Shown piece by piece: positions 1 to 7,371 of a DNA stretch of 33,299 nucleotides. This DNA comes from Elusimicrobiota bacterium (GTDB lineage Bacteria > Elusimicrobiota > Elusimicrobia > UBA1565): NCBI GenBank assembly GCA_003450735.1, contig DMEZ01000067.1, positions 8,584 to 41,882 on the forward strand, written 5' to 3'. How positions within the stretch are numbered: the first letter of the stretch is position 1; each line of letters opens with the position of its first letter. The notes below the pieces were generated by a model. That model ran no database searches. It had not been told where the DNA came from and was given only the letters and a program-made list of their open reading frames with translations. Both the position numbers and the translations under genes were made by a program.

Positions 1-1
1 G

Positions 2-931
2 GCGCTGGCCAACCTCGAGTTCGTGCAGTTCCACCCGACCTGCCTCTACAGCCCCGCCTCCAAGGACGAGCTCGGCCGCCGCTTCCTGCTCTCCGAAGCC
101 CTGCGCGGGGAGGGCGGAGTCCTCGTCCGCAAGGACGGGACGCGCCTCATGGAGGGGGTCCACCCGCTCAAGGACCTCGCCCCGAGGGACATCGTGGCGC
201 GGGCCATCGACGCCGAGCTCAAGAGGACCGGCGACGAGTGCGCCTACCTCGACATGAGGGCCAGGCCCCGCGAGTTCCTCGAGAAGCGCTTCCCGAACAT
301 CTGCCGCCACTGCCGCACCATCGGCGTCGACCCGGCCGCGGAGCCCATCCCCGTCGTGCCGGCGACCCACTTCTTCTGCGGGGGTGTCCAGACCGACGAG
401 GGCGGCGCGACCGGCCTGCCCGGCCTCTACGCCATCGGGGAGTGCGCCCACACGGGGCTCCACGGGGCCAACCGCCTGGCCTCGAACTCCCTGCTCGAGG
501 GGGCGGTCTTCGCCGAGCGCGCCTTCCGGCGCCTCTCAGCGGACGCCTCCCTCTCGTCCGTGACTTTGCCGGCCGCCGATCCCTGGAAGCCGGCGAAGTC
601 GGCGCCGGGGCAGGAGGCCGTCTTCATCCGGCAGGACTGGGACGAGGTGCGGCGCCTCGTGTGGAACTTCGTCGGGATCGTCCGGACCGACCGCCGGCTC
701 TCGAGCGCCATGGAGCGCATCCGCATCATCCGACGCGAGGTGATGGAGGTCTACCGCGGCTACCCGGTGACCCGGGACCTCCTCGAACTGCGCAACGTGA
801 CCCTGCTCGCGGAGCTCCTCATCGCCTCGGCCGCCGCCCGCAAGGAGAGCCGCGGCCTGCACTACAACCTCGACCACCCCCAGCCGCTCGAAGGCGAGAA
901 GAAGGACACGGTGCTCCGGCGCTATGGATAG
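2..931 (+). CDS. nadB: L-aspartate oxidase, C-terminal part (5' end outside window)
   Basis: Flavin-dependent oxidation of L-aspartate to iminoaspartate, the first step of de novo NAD synthesis, in the cytoplasm. The reading frame is open from base 2, so the gene begins upstream and the N-terminal FAD-binding Rossmann part is missing. The visible part starts in the family motif EFVQFHPT. It continues with the substrate/FAD region (THFFCGGVQTDE, then GLYAIGE and TGLHGANRLASNSLLE) and ends with the helical fumarate-reductase-type C-terminal domain (R-R-x-V-W-N-F-V-G-I-V-R). The GLHGANRLASNSLLE block separates NadB well from generic succinate dehydrogenase flavoproteins. The stop overlaps the uvrA start by 8 bases, so the two are probably co-transcribed. 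The nadA and nadC partners are not visible. Confidence 0.93.
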   Translation, partial: ALANLEFVQFHPTCLYSPASKDELGRRFLLSEALRGEGGVLVRKDGTRLMEGVHPLKDLAPRDIVARAIDAELKRTGDECAYLDMRARPREFLEKRFPNICRHCRTIGVDPAAEPIPVVPATHFFCGGVQTDEGGATGLPGLYAIGECAHTGLHGANRLASNSLLEGAVFAERAFRRLSADASLSSVTLPAADPWKPAKSAPGQEAVFIRQDWDEVRRLVWNFVGIVRTDRRLSSAMERIRIIRREVMEVYRGYPVTRDLLELRNVTLLAELLIASAAARKESRGLHYNLDHPQPLEGEKKDTVLRRYG

Positions 932-3752
932 CCCGTCCATCCGCATCGTCGGCGCGCGCCAGCACAACCTCAAGGACATCCGGCTCGAGATCCCCCGGGG
1001 GAAGATGACGGTCGTCACCGGCCTCTCCGGCTCCGGCAAGTCGAGCCTCGCCTTCGACACGCTCTACGCCGAGGGCCAGCGGCGCTACGTGGAGAGTCTT
1101 TCCGCCTACGCGCGGCAGTTCCTCGAGCTGATGGACAAGCCCGACGTGGACCTCATCGAGGGGCTCTCGCCGGCGGTGTCCATCGAGCAGAGGAACCCCT
1201 CGCGCAACCCGCGCTCGACCGTGGCCACGGTCACGGAGATCTACGACTACTTCCGCCTGCTCTACGCCCGGGTCGGGATCCCCCACTGCCCCGACTGCGG
1301 ACGGCGCATCCACCCCCAGTCGGCCTCCTCCATCGTGCTGGAGGTCTTGCGCTCCTACGGCGGGAAGTCCGTCTCGGTGTTCTCCCCGCTCGTGCGCGGC
1401 CGGCAGGGCACCTACGAGGAGCTGTTCACGCGCCTGCGCCGCTCGGGCTACGCCCGCGTCCGGGTGGACGGGAAGCTCTGCGAACTCGACGAGCCTCCCA
1501 AGCTCAAGCGCTACGACAAGCACACGCTCTCCCTCCTCGTCGACAAGCTGAAGGTGGATCCCGCGGACCGCGAGCGCTTGACCGATTCCGTGGAGATCGC
1601 CCTCAAGGAATCCAAGGGCTTGGTCGAGATCGAACCCGCCGAGGGCGGCTCCCGGCTCTTCTCCGAGCACCACGCCTGCGCCCACTGCGGGGTGAGCCTC
1701 CCGGAGCTCGAGCCGCGGCTCTTCTCCTTCAATTCCCCCTACGGCGCCTGCCCCGAGTGCGACGGGCTCGGCGCCAAGACCGTCGTGGACATGGGGCTCG
1801 TCGTGCCCGACCCGGCGCTCTCGGTGGGCGAGGGCGCCATCACGGCCTGGTCGGACCCGGTCACGACGCGCACCCACCGCTGGAAGCGCTCCTGGTCGGG
1901 TTATTACGACCAGATCCTCGAGCAGGTCTGCTCCCAGAAGGGCATCCCGACCGACCGGCCCTTCCAGGAGCTCTCGAAGGAGCACAAGGACATCCTCCTC
2001 TACGGCGGGGGCACCTACAAGGCCCCCTGGGCCAGCAAGCCTTCGGACTTCGAGGGCGTGGTGCGCAACCTCGAGCGGCGCCTCTCGGAGTCGGAGTCCG
2101 ACTTCGTCAAGGAGGCCATCCGCGAGCGCTTCATGCGCGAGATCCGCTGCCCGGTCTGCAAGGGCGCGCGCCTCCGCAAGGAGGCCTGGCACGTGAAGGT
2201 GGGCGGCCTCTCCATCGTCGAGCTGACAATGCTCTCGGTCGCGAAGGCGCAGGCGTTCTTCACCGCCCTGGAGCTCTCGCCCAAGGAGCGGATCATCGGC
2301 CGCCAGATCCTCAAGGAGATCCTCTCGCGGCTCGAGTTCCTGCGCAACGTCGGCCTGGACTACCTCACCCTCGACCGCCGCTCCGAGACCCTGGCCGGCG
2401 GGGAGGCCCAGCGCATCCACCTCGCCACCCAGATCGGCTCGGGCTTGACCGGGGTGCTCTACGTGCTCGACGAGCCCTCCATCGGGCTGCACCCGCGCGA
2501 CAACACGCGCCTGCTCTCCACGCTCGCGCGCCTGCGCGACCTGGGCAACACCCTCGTCGTCGTCGAGCACGACGCCGAGACCATCCGCCAGGCCGACTGG
2601 ATCGTGGACCTCGGCCCGGGGGCGGGCGTGCACGGCGGACGGGTGGTCGCCGAGGGGCCTCTCGAGACCGTGCTCAAGTCCAAGACCTCGCTGACGGCCA
2701 AGTACCTCAACGGGGAGCTCTCCATCCGGGGCCCCGAGAAGCGCCGGCCGGCCGACGGGAAGGCTCTCAAGGTGCTCGGGGCCGGGCAGTTCAACCTCAA
2801 GAGCCTCGACGTCGCCATCCCCCTGGGCACCTTCACCTGCGTCACCGGCGTCTCCGGCTCGGGCAAGTCCACCCTGGTGCACGAGGTCCTCTACAAGGCC
2901 CTCGCGAAGAAGCTCTACGGGTCGAAGGAGGAGCCGGGCGTCCACAAAGGCCTCTCGGGCGTGGAGCACATCGACAAGGTCATCGTCGTGGACCAGTCCC
3001 CCATCGGGCGCACGCCGCGCTCGAATCCCGCCACCTACACCGGCTTCTTCACGGCCATCCGCGAGCTCTTCGCCCAGACCCCCGACGCGCGCAAGCGGGG
3101 CTACGGCCCCGGGCGCTTCTCCTTCAACGTGAAGGGCGGGCGCTGCGAGGAGTGCCATGGGGACGGGACGCTGCGCATCCAGATGCAGTTCCTGCCGGAC
3201 GTGTTCGTGAAGTGCGACGAGTGCCAGGGGCGCCGCTTCAACGAGGAGACCCTGCAGGTGCGCTTCAAGGGCCGCAGCATCGCGGACGTTCTGAAGATGA
3301 CCGCCGAGGAGGGCCTCGAGTTCTTCTCGGCCATCCCCTCCATCCAGCGCGGCCTGAGGAGCCTCTGCGACGTGGGGCTCACCTACGTCCAGATCGGGCA
3401 GTCGGCGACGACGCTCTCGGGCGGCGAGGCCCAGCGGGTCAAGCTGGCCTCCGAGCTCGGGCGCCGGTCGACAGGCCGGACGCTCTACATCCTCGACGAG
3501 CCGACCACCGGCCTGCACTTCCACGACACGGCCAAGCTCCTTGAGGTTCTCCACCGCCTCGTGGACTCCGGGAACACGGTGCTGGTCATCGAGCACAACC
3601 TCGACGTGGTCAAGACCGCGGACTGGATCGTGGACCTGGGCCCGGAGGGCGGCGACGGCGGAGGGAAGTTGGTGCTCGCGGGGACGCCCGAGAAGATCGC
3701 GGCGTGCGCTGCCTCGCATACGGGCCGCTACCTCAAGCCGCTCTTATCGTAG
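924..3752 (+). CDS. uvrA: Excinuclease ABC subunit A
   Basis: Damage-recognition ATPase of nucleotide excision repair; it dimerises, scans DNA and loads UvrB. The protein has 942 residues, the usual length. It has two ABC ATPase halves: Walker A GLSGSGKS at 33-40 and GVSGSGKS at 642-649, with signature motifs LAGGEAQR from 490 and LSGGEAQR from 831, each followed by an LDEP Walker B. Two zinc modules are complete: C252/C255/C276/C279 and C741/C744/C764/C767, the latter matching the C-x2-C-x19-C-x2-C DNA-contact finger of E. coli UvrA. The ATG at 924 lies inside the end of nadB, which suggests translational coupling. Nothing is missing or truncated. Confidence 0.98.
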   Translation: MDSPSIRIVGARQHNLKDIRLEIPRGKMTVVTGLSGSGKSSLAFDTLYAEGQRRYVESLSAYARQFLELMDKPDVDLIEGLSPAVSIEQRNPSRNPRSTVATVTEIYDYFRLLYARVGIPHCPDCGRRIHPQSASSIVLEVLRSYGGKSVSVFSPLVRGRQGTYEELFTRLRRSGYARVRVDGKLCELDEPPKLKRYDKHTLSLLVDKLKVDPADRERLTDSVEIALKESKGLVEIEPAEGGSRLFSEHHACAHCGVSLPELEPRLFSFNSPYGACPECDGLGAKTVVDMGLVVPDPALSVGEGAITAWSDPVTTRTHRWKRSWSGYYDQILEQVCSQKGIPTDRPFQELSKEHKDILLYGGGTYKAPWASKPSDFEGVVRNLERRLSESESDFVKEAIRERFMREIRCPVCKGARLRKEAWHVKVGGLSIVELTMLSVAKAQAFFTALELSPKERIIGRQILKEILSRLEFLRNVGLDYLTLDRRSETLAGGEAQRIHLATQIGSGLTGVLYVLDEPSIGLHPRDNTRLLSTLARLRDLGNTLVVVEHDAETIRQADWIVDLGPGAGVHGGRVVAEGPLETVLKSKTSLTAKYLNGELSIRGPEKRRPADGKALKVLGAGQFNLKSLDVAIPLGTFTCVTGVSGSGKSTLVHEVLYKALAKKLYGSKEEPGVHKGLSGVEHIDKVIVVDQSPIGRTPRSNPATYTGFFTAIRELFAQTPDARKRGYGPGRFSFNVKGGRCEECHGDGTLRIQMQFLPDVFVKCDECQGRRFNEETLQVRFKGRSIADVLKMTAEEGLEFFSAIPSIQRGLRSLCDVGLTYVQIGQSATTLSGGEAQRVKLASELGRRSTGRTLYILDEPTTGLHFHDTAKLLEVLHRLVDSGNTVLVIEHNLDVVKTADWIVDLGPEGGDGGGKLVLAGTPEKIAACAASHTGRYLKPLLS

Positions 3753-3941
3753 GGCCGAGGGCAGCAGTCGGACGGCCGGTTCCGCCGGCACGAAGAAGAG
3801 GGTGCAGCGCTTCCCCAGCGAGTCCATCCTCCCCCGCAGGGCCCCATAGTCGGAGGAGTGGTCCATCACCTGCATGCGGCGGTCGAGAGCCAGCCATTGG
3901 GCGGGGTAGCGCGCCGGGGCGTCCAGGAGAAGGTGGAGCAT
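3744..3941 (-). CDS. Small DUF5678-like protein
   Basis: A 65-residue ORF in the gap between uvrA and the adenosine deaminase gene, convergent with uvrA and overlapping its last 9 bases. The pattern Y-P-x-x-W-L-A-L, a central V-x-D-H and a final L-F-F-V-P resembles the small DUF5678 beta-rich family (Y-x-G-x-W-V-A ... V-x-x-H-G ... V-P). The function of that family is unknown. No Shine-Dalgarno sequence is seen. A TAGAAT box (complement of 3948-3953) would put the transcript start on the ATG. The family call comes from pattern memory and could be wrong. A chance ORF is possible, but its composition looks like a real protein. Confidence 0.5.
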   Translation of the reverse strand: MLHLLLDAPARYPAQWLALDRRMQVMDHSSDYGALRGRMDSLGKRCTLFFVPAEPAVRLLPSALR

Positions 3942-3947
3942 GGAGCG

Positions 3948-3953
3948 ATTCTA
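3948..3953 (-). promoter_or_regulatory. Candidate -10 box of the DUF5678-like gene
   Basis: TAGAAT on the minus strand, ending 6 bases before the ATG at 3941. There is no Shine-Dalgarno sequence, so the mRNA would be leaderless. The best -35 (TTAACA, complement of 3974-3979) is at a long 20-base spacing, so the call is weak. Confidence 0.35.
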
Positions 3954-3965
3954 CGGGACCGGTGT

Positions 3966-3995
3966 TTCACTCTTGTTAACGAGAATTGGTAATCT
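3966..3995 (+). promoter_or_regulatory. Candidate promoter of the adenosine deaminase gene
   Basis: TTCACT (3966-3971), an 18-base spacer, then TAATCT (3990-3995), which ends 6 bases before the ATG at 4002. Transcription would begin at or beside the start codon, so the message would be leaderless. No GGAGG-like site is present. The short region is clearly AT-richer than its surroundings. Confidence 0.45.
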
Positions 3996-4001
3996 ATCCG
4001 C

Positions 4002-5222
4002 ATGAAGACTTTCACCCCCGAATTCATCCGCGCCATCCCGAAGACGGACCTCCACCTGCACCTGGACGGCTCCCTGCGCTTGAAGACCCTCATCGAGCTC
4101 GCGCGCAAGGCCAAGGTCAAGCTCCCCTCCTACACGGAGGCCGGCCTGCGCAAGCTGGTCTTCAAGGACACCTACAAGGACCTGCCCGAGTACCTGCACG
4201 GCTTCATGTACACCTGCTCCGTGCTCCAGGACCTCGACAACCTCTCGCGCGTGTCCGAGGAGCTCGTCGAGGACAACGCGGCCGAGGGGGTGCGCTACAT
4301 CGAGGTCCGCTTCGCGCCCCAGCTGCACGTCACGCCCGCCACGAGCGTCCGGGACGTGGTGCGCGCGGTCGCCCAGGGCCTCTCCGCCGGCGCCAAGGCC
4401 CACAACGCCACCCGGTCCGTGCGCATCGGCAAGGACATCCCCTTCCGGTTCGGCCTCATCCTCTGCGCCATGCGGCGCTTCAAGCGCGGCATGTCCCCCT
4501 ACTTCGCCGACCTCCTGCGCCTGATGGAGTACGCGCCCAAGGACGATGTCTACGCCGCGGCGTCCCTCGAACTCGTCCGGGCCGGGGTGGAGCTCGCCCG
4601 CGAGGGCCTGCCCGTCGTCGGCTTCGACCTCGCGGGCGAGGAGGCGGGCTACCCGCCGGCCGACCACTGGCGGGCCTACAAGTACGCCCACGACCACTTC
4701 ATCCGCAAGACCGTCCACGCCGGCGAGGCCTACGGCCCCGAGTCCATCTGGCAGGCCATCACCCAGTGCCACGCCAATCGCATCGGGCACGGCACCTTCC
4801 TCTTCGCCCACGGCATGATCAAGGACCCGGAGATCAAGGACCGCCAGAAGTACGTCGAGGACCTCGCCAACTACCTCGCCAGCCAGCGCATCGGCATCGA
4901 GGTCTGCGTGACCAGCAACCTCCAGACCATCCCCTCCATCCGCTCCATCTCCCAGCACCCCGTGCGCAAGATGATCGAGTACGGCCTCTCGGTGAGCATC
5001 TGCACCGACAACCGGCTGGTCTCCAACACCACCGTCTCGAGGGAGCTCCAGCTCGTCGCCGAGAGCGCCCGCGTCACGCGGGAGGAGCTGCGGCGCCTCG
5101 TGTTCGCGGGCTTCAAGGGCTGCTTCTTCCCGGGCACCTTCAACGAGCGCCGCAGCTTCGTGGAGGCCGCCGCCGCCCGCTACGACGCCCTTGAGCGGCG
5201 GATGCTGCCCTCCGCCGATTAA
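4002..5222 (+). CDS. add: Adenosine deaminase
   Basis: Zinc-dependent hydrolytic deamination of (deoxy)adenosine to (deoxy)inosine in purine salvage, cytoplasmic. The protein has 406 residues and a TIM-barrel amidohydrolase fold. Metal ligands H18 and H20 lie in TDLHLHLDGS. The catalytic HAGE is at H239-E242, the RIGHG histidine is H263, and the metal aspartate is D336 in C-T-D-N. The residue after that aspartate, normally a second Asp that contacts the purine N7, is Asn337. As far as I recall, a TDNRL-type motif also occurs in actinobacterial Add proteins, so the enzyme is probably active. A distinct subfamily or substrate preference cannot be excluded. It stands alone; its TAA overlaps the stop of the convergent gene within TTAA. 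Confidence 0.9.
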   Translation: MKTFTPEFIRAIPKTDLHLHLDGSLRLKTLIELARKAKVKLPSYTEAGLRKLVFKDTYKDLPEYLHGFMYTCSVLQDLDNLSRVSEELVEDNAAEGVRYIEVRFAPQLHVTPATSVRDVVRAVAQGLSAGAKAHNATRSVRIGKDIPFRFGLILCAMRRFKRGMSPYFADLLRLMEYAPKDDVYAAASLELVRAGVELAREGLPVVGFDLAGEEAGYPPADHWRAYKYAHDHFIRKTVHAGEAYGPESIWQAITQCHANRIGHGTFLFAHGMIKDPEIKDRQKYVEDLANYLASQRIGIEVCVTSNLQTIPSIRSISQHPVRKMIEYGLSVSICTDNRLVSNTTVSRELQLVAESARVTREELRRLVFAGFKGCFFPGTFNERRSFVEAAAARYDALERRMLPSAD

Positions 5223-6328
5223 CCGTTGGTCTCCGCCTGAGTCTGCGGCGCTCCCCAGAGCGCCAGCGCCATCTGCTGGAAGGCCTCGAACATCGCCTTG
5301 AACATCGCCTGCAGCGCCGCCAGCCAGTCGTTCATGGCCTGTTCGGAGGGCGCGGGCAGCGCCGCCGCGGGCAACTGAGGCTGGGCGCTGAAGATGGGGC
5401 CGCCCTCGTTCTGGGCGCCGGCGTCGCCGAAGATGCCCGGATAGGCGGTCATCGTGTCCGGCACGGCCGGGATGCCGAGGGCCTGGCGTTGTAGCATCGT
5501 CATGATCAGGTAGGCCTGGCAGCTCGCGGCGTCGGAGCCGGGGCAGGCGGCCGTCCCGGCCCCCACCTCGGGGATGGCGCTCAACAGCGTGGGCTGGGCG
5601 GCGGCGCCGCCGCAGGTGTCCAGGCTCCCGACCTTGTCGGCGTAGCCTCCGGCGTTGAAGTAGAAGACGCTCAAGCCGCTGTTGTGGACGTCGCAGGCGA
5701 ATCTCAGGGAGTGGCCGCCCACTCCGCTGTCGTCGAGCCAGGTGCCGGCGGGGATGCCGTACTGCTTCGAGAGGGCCGCCATCTCCGTGATCTCCCCCGG
5801 GGTGTCCTGGTAGACCTCGTTGAGGATGAAATCGGGCCGGGCGCCCTCCCCGAGGGACTTGGCGATGGCCGAGGTCGGGTTCTCCGTCTCGCCGACCAGG
5901 ATGTCGGAGTTGATCTTCTTGGCCGCGTCCTTCATCTTGTTGAAGCCCTCGGCGGTCTGCAGGCCCCGGACGTTGAGCTCGTCGGCCTCGATCCAGTCGA
6001 AGCCCAGCTTCGCGAGCCTCTCCACGTCGCGGACCTGCTCCTCGAGAGTCCAGCTGTCCACGCCCGAGCCGACGGAGAGGCCCAAGGAATGGGCTTTGGA
6101 GATCAGGGCGCTCAATTCGGAGTCCGACTCGCGGTTGGAGAGCATGAGGCCGTCCACTCCCGGCGTCGGGTTGTCCAGGAACCGGTTGACGCAGTCGGTG
6201 TAGTCGATGTTCTTGCAGCCGCCCTCGATGTCGTTGTCGGAGTGGAAGGTGACGACGTTGGTGGGGAGGGATGCGGCCTGCGCCGTCCCCGCCAGGATCC
6301 AGCTCAGCGTCAAGATCTTCAAGTTCAT
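5219..6328 (-). CDS. Exported TIM-barrel-like protein of unknown function
   Basis: 369 residues with a signal peptide (MNLKILTLSWILAGTAQA, cleavage near 18-19). The body reads like a beta/alpha barrel of the glycoside-hydrolase or phosphodiesterase kind: VVTFHSDND, then G-V-D-G-L-M-L-S-N, an S-x-x-H-S-L-G-L-S-V-G-S-G-V repeat, F-D-W-I-E-A-D-E-L-N, I-L-V-G-E-T-E-N, F-I-L-N-E-V-Y, and a strand ending FYFNAGGYAD. The acidic residues at strand ends (E-A-D-E, E-T-E, N-E-V) are candidate catalytic residues. The last ~110 residues are Ala/Pro-rich with a Met-rich amphipathic end. I do not recognise the family. Start chosen because AGGGGAGGGG lies about 5 bases before the ATG. It has its own promoter (6408-6434). 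Confidence 0.75.
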   Translation of the reverse strand: MNLKILTLSWILAGTAQAASLPTNVVTFHSDNDIEGGCKNIDYTDCVNRFLDNPTPGVDGLMLSNRESDSELSALISKAHSLGLSVGSGVDSWTLEEQVRDVERLAKLGFDWIEADELNVRGLQTAEGFNKMKDAAKKINSDILVGETENPTSAIAKSLGEGARPDFILNEVYQDTPGEITEMAALSKQYGIPAGTWLDDSGVGGHSLRFACDVHNSGLSVFYFNAGGYADKVGSLDTCGGAAAQPTLLSAIPEVGAGTAACPGSDAASCQAYLIMTMLQRQALGIPAVPDTMTAYPGIFGDAGAQNEGGPIFSAQPQLPAAALPAPSEQAMNDWLAALQAMFKAMFEAFQQMALALWGAPQTQAETNG

Positions 6329-6407
6329 AGCCCCTCCCCTGCGTCTGAGGATAGGATAGCCGGGGAGGCGGCCAAACTCAAAGAAAGTGTTCTTCAGGAG
6401 AAAAACG

Positions 6408-6434
6408 ATTATAAAACAAGGAGAAAGCGGCCAA
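6408..6434 (-). promoter_or_regulatory. Promoter of the exported TIM-barrel-like gene
   Basis: Minus-strand consensus TATAAT (complement of 6408-6413) with TTGGCC (complement of 6429-6434) 15 bases upstream. The start would be near 6401, giving a leader of about 70 bases. It sits in an AT-rich patch just after the phosphoesterase stop codon, so the downstream gene can be transcribed independently. Confidence 0.6.
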
Positions 6435-6437
6435 GAT

Positions 6438-7370
6438 TCAGCGGGCTTGAACTTTTCCTGAAGGCCGGAGCTCGCGGGTCAGCTTGTCCAACCAGGCGCC
6501 CCGGCGGTGGTCGAAGGTCTTGACCACCACCTTGTCCGGGTAGAGAAATAGGGAATTGCTCCAGAGCCCGTCGTGGTCGGTGGTCTCCTTGTGCTTGGAG
6601 TCCAGGTAGCTCCTGCCGTCCATGTCCGGGTTGTGGATATTCCAGACCCGTCCGTCGTAGAGGTTGACCGCGTGCTTGAAGCGCGCGTTGCTCGGCGCGA
6701 CGTGGGTGTGCCCCGAGGCCCAGAGGAAGACCTGCGGGTGCTTTTTGAGGAGGGCCCGCAGGGTCTCGGCCGGCTGGGCCACGAAGCTGTCCTTCTCGGC
6801 GGCCGCGTTGCGGCTCCTGAGCGTCCCCTTGAGCGGGGCGTGGAAGAAGACCATGGCCGGGGCGTCCTTCTCGCGCGAGAGCTCCGCCTCCATCCAGGCC
6901 AGGGTGCCCGAGGAGATGGCCGCCAGATAGGGCGACTCCAGGTCGTCGTTCGGGACGAAGAGGGCCAGGTAAGGCCCGAGCTTCCGGCTGTAGCGGGCGT
7001 CCGGCAGGTTGAAGGTCTCCTGGAAGCGCTCGAGCAGGGCCGCGCGCTCGGCGGGGCCGGCCTTCTCCTTCTTTCCGTCGGGCAGGCGGCGGTAGACGAT
7101 GTCGTGGTTGCCCGGGATGGGGTAGAGCGGCTTCTTCAGGCGGGAGAAGAACTCCTTGGCCGCCGTGTACTCCTCGGGGGAACCGACGTCGTTGCAGAGG
7201 TCCCCGAGCACGGCCACGCCTTCGACGTCCTCCCAGGCGTTGATGTCCTCGAGGGCCTTGCGCTTGAGTTCGAGGTTGCGGCCCGGCAGGTGCGGGTCGG
7301 CCAGGACGACGAGCCGTTCGGCGTCCTGGCCCCAGCAGGGCAGGGCGAGGAGGAGCAGCAGCGCCCGCAT
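6438..7370 (-). CDS. Exported calcineurin-like metallophosphoesterase
   Basis: 310 residues with a short signal peptide (MRALLLLLALPCWG). It carries the full metallophosphoesterase metal signature: D25-x-H27, G56-D57...N60-D61, G87-N88-H89-D90, H177 in FFHAP, and G220-H221-x-H223. It should therefore bind two metals and hydrolyse a phosphomonoester or phosphodiester outside the cytoplasm. The substrate cannot be read from the sequence. It begins one base after the stop of the ClpP-like gene and has no clear ribosome-binding site of its own, so it is probably translationally coupled to that gene. Confidence 0.88.
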   Translation of the reverse strand: MRALLLLLALPCWGQDAERLVVLADPHLPGRNLELKRKALEDINAWEDVEGVAVLGDLCNDVGSPEEYTAAKEFFSRLKKPLYPIPGNHDIVYRRLPDGKKEKAGPAERAALLERFQETFNLPDARYSRKLGPYLALFVPNDDLESPYLAAISSGTLAWMEAELSREKDAPAMVFFHAPLKGTLRSRNAAAEKDSFVAQPAETLRALLKKHPQVFLWASGHTHVAPSNARFKHAVNLYDGRVWNIHNPDMDGRSYLDSKHKETTDHDGLWSNSLFLYPDKVVVKTFDHRRGAWLDKLTRELRPSGKVQAR

Positions 7371-7371
7371 G

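Noticed and set aside
819..3719. 966-residue open frame antisense to uvrA
   Set aside because: Shadow of uvrA caused by high GC at third codon positions; its composition (Leu/Glu/Asp/Val-rich, no domain) is not that of a real protein and uvrA is certain.
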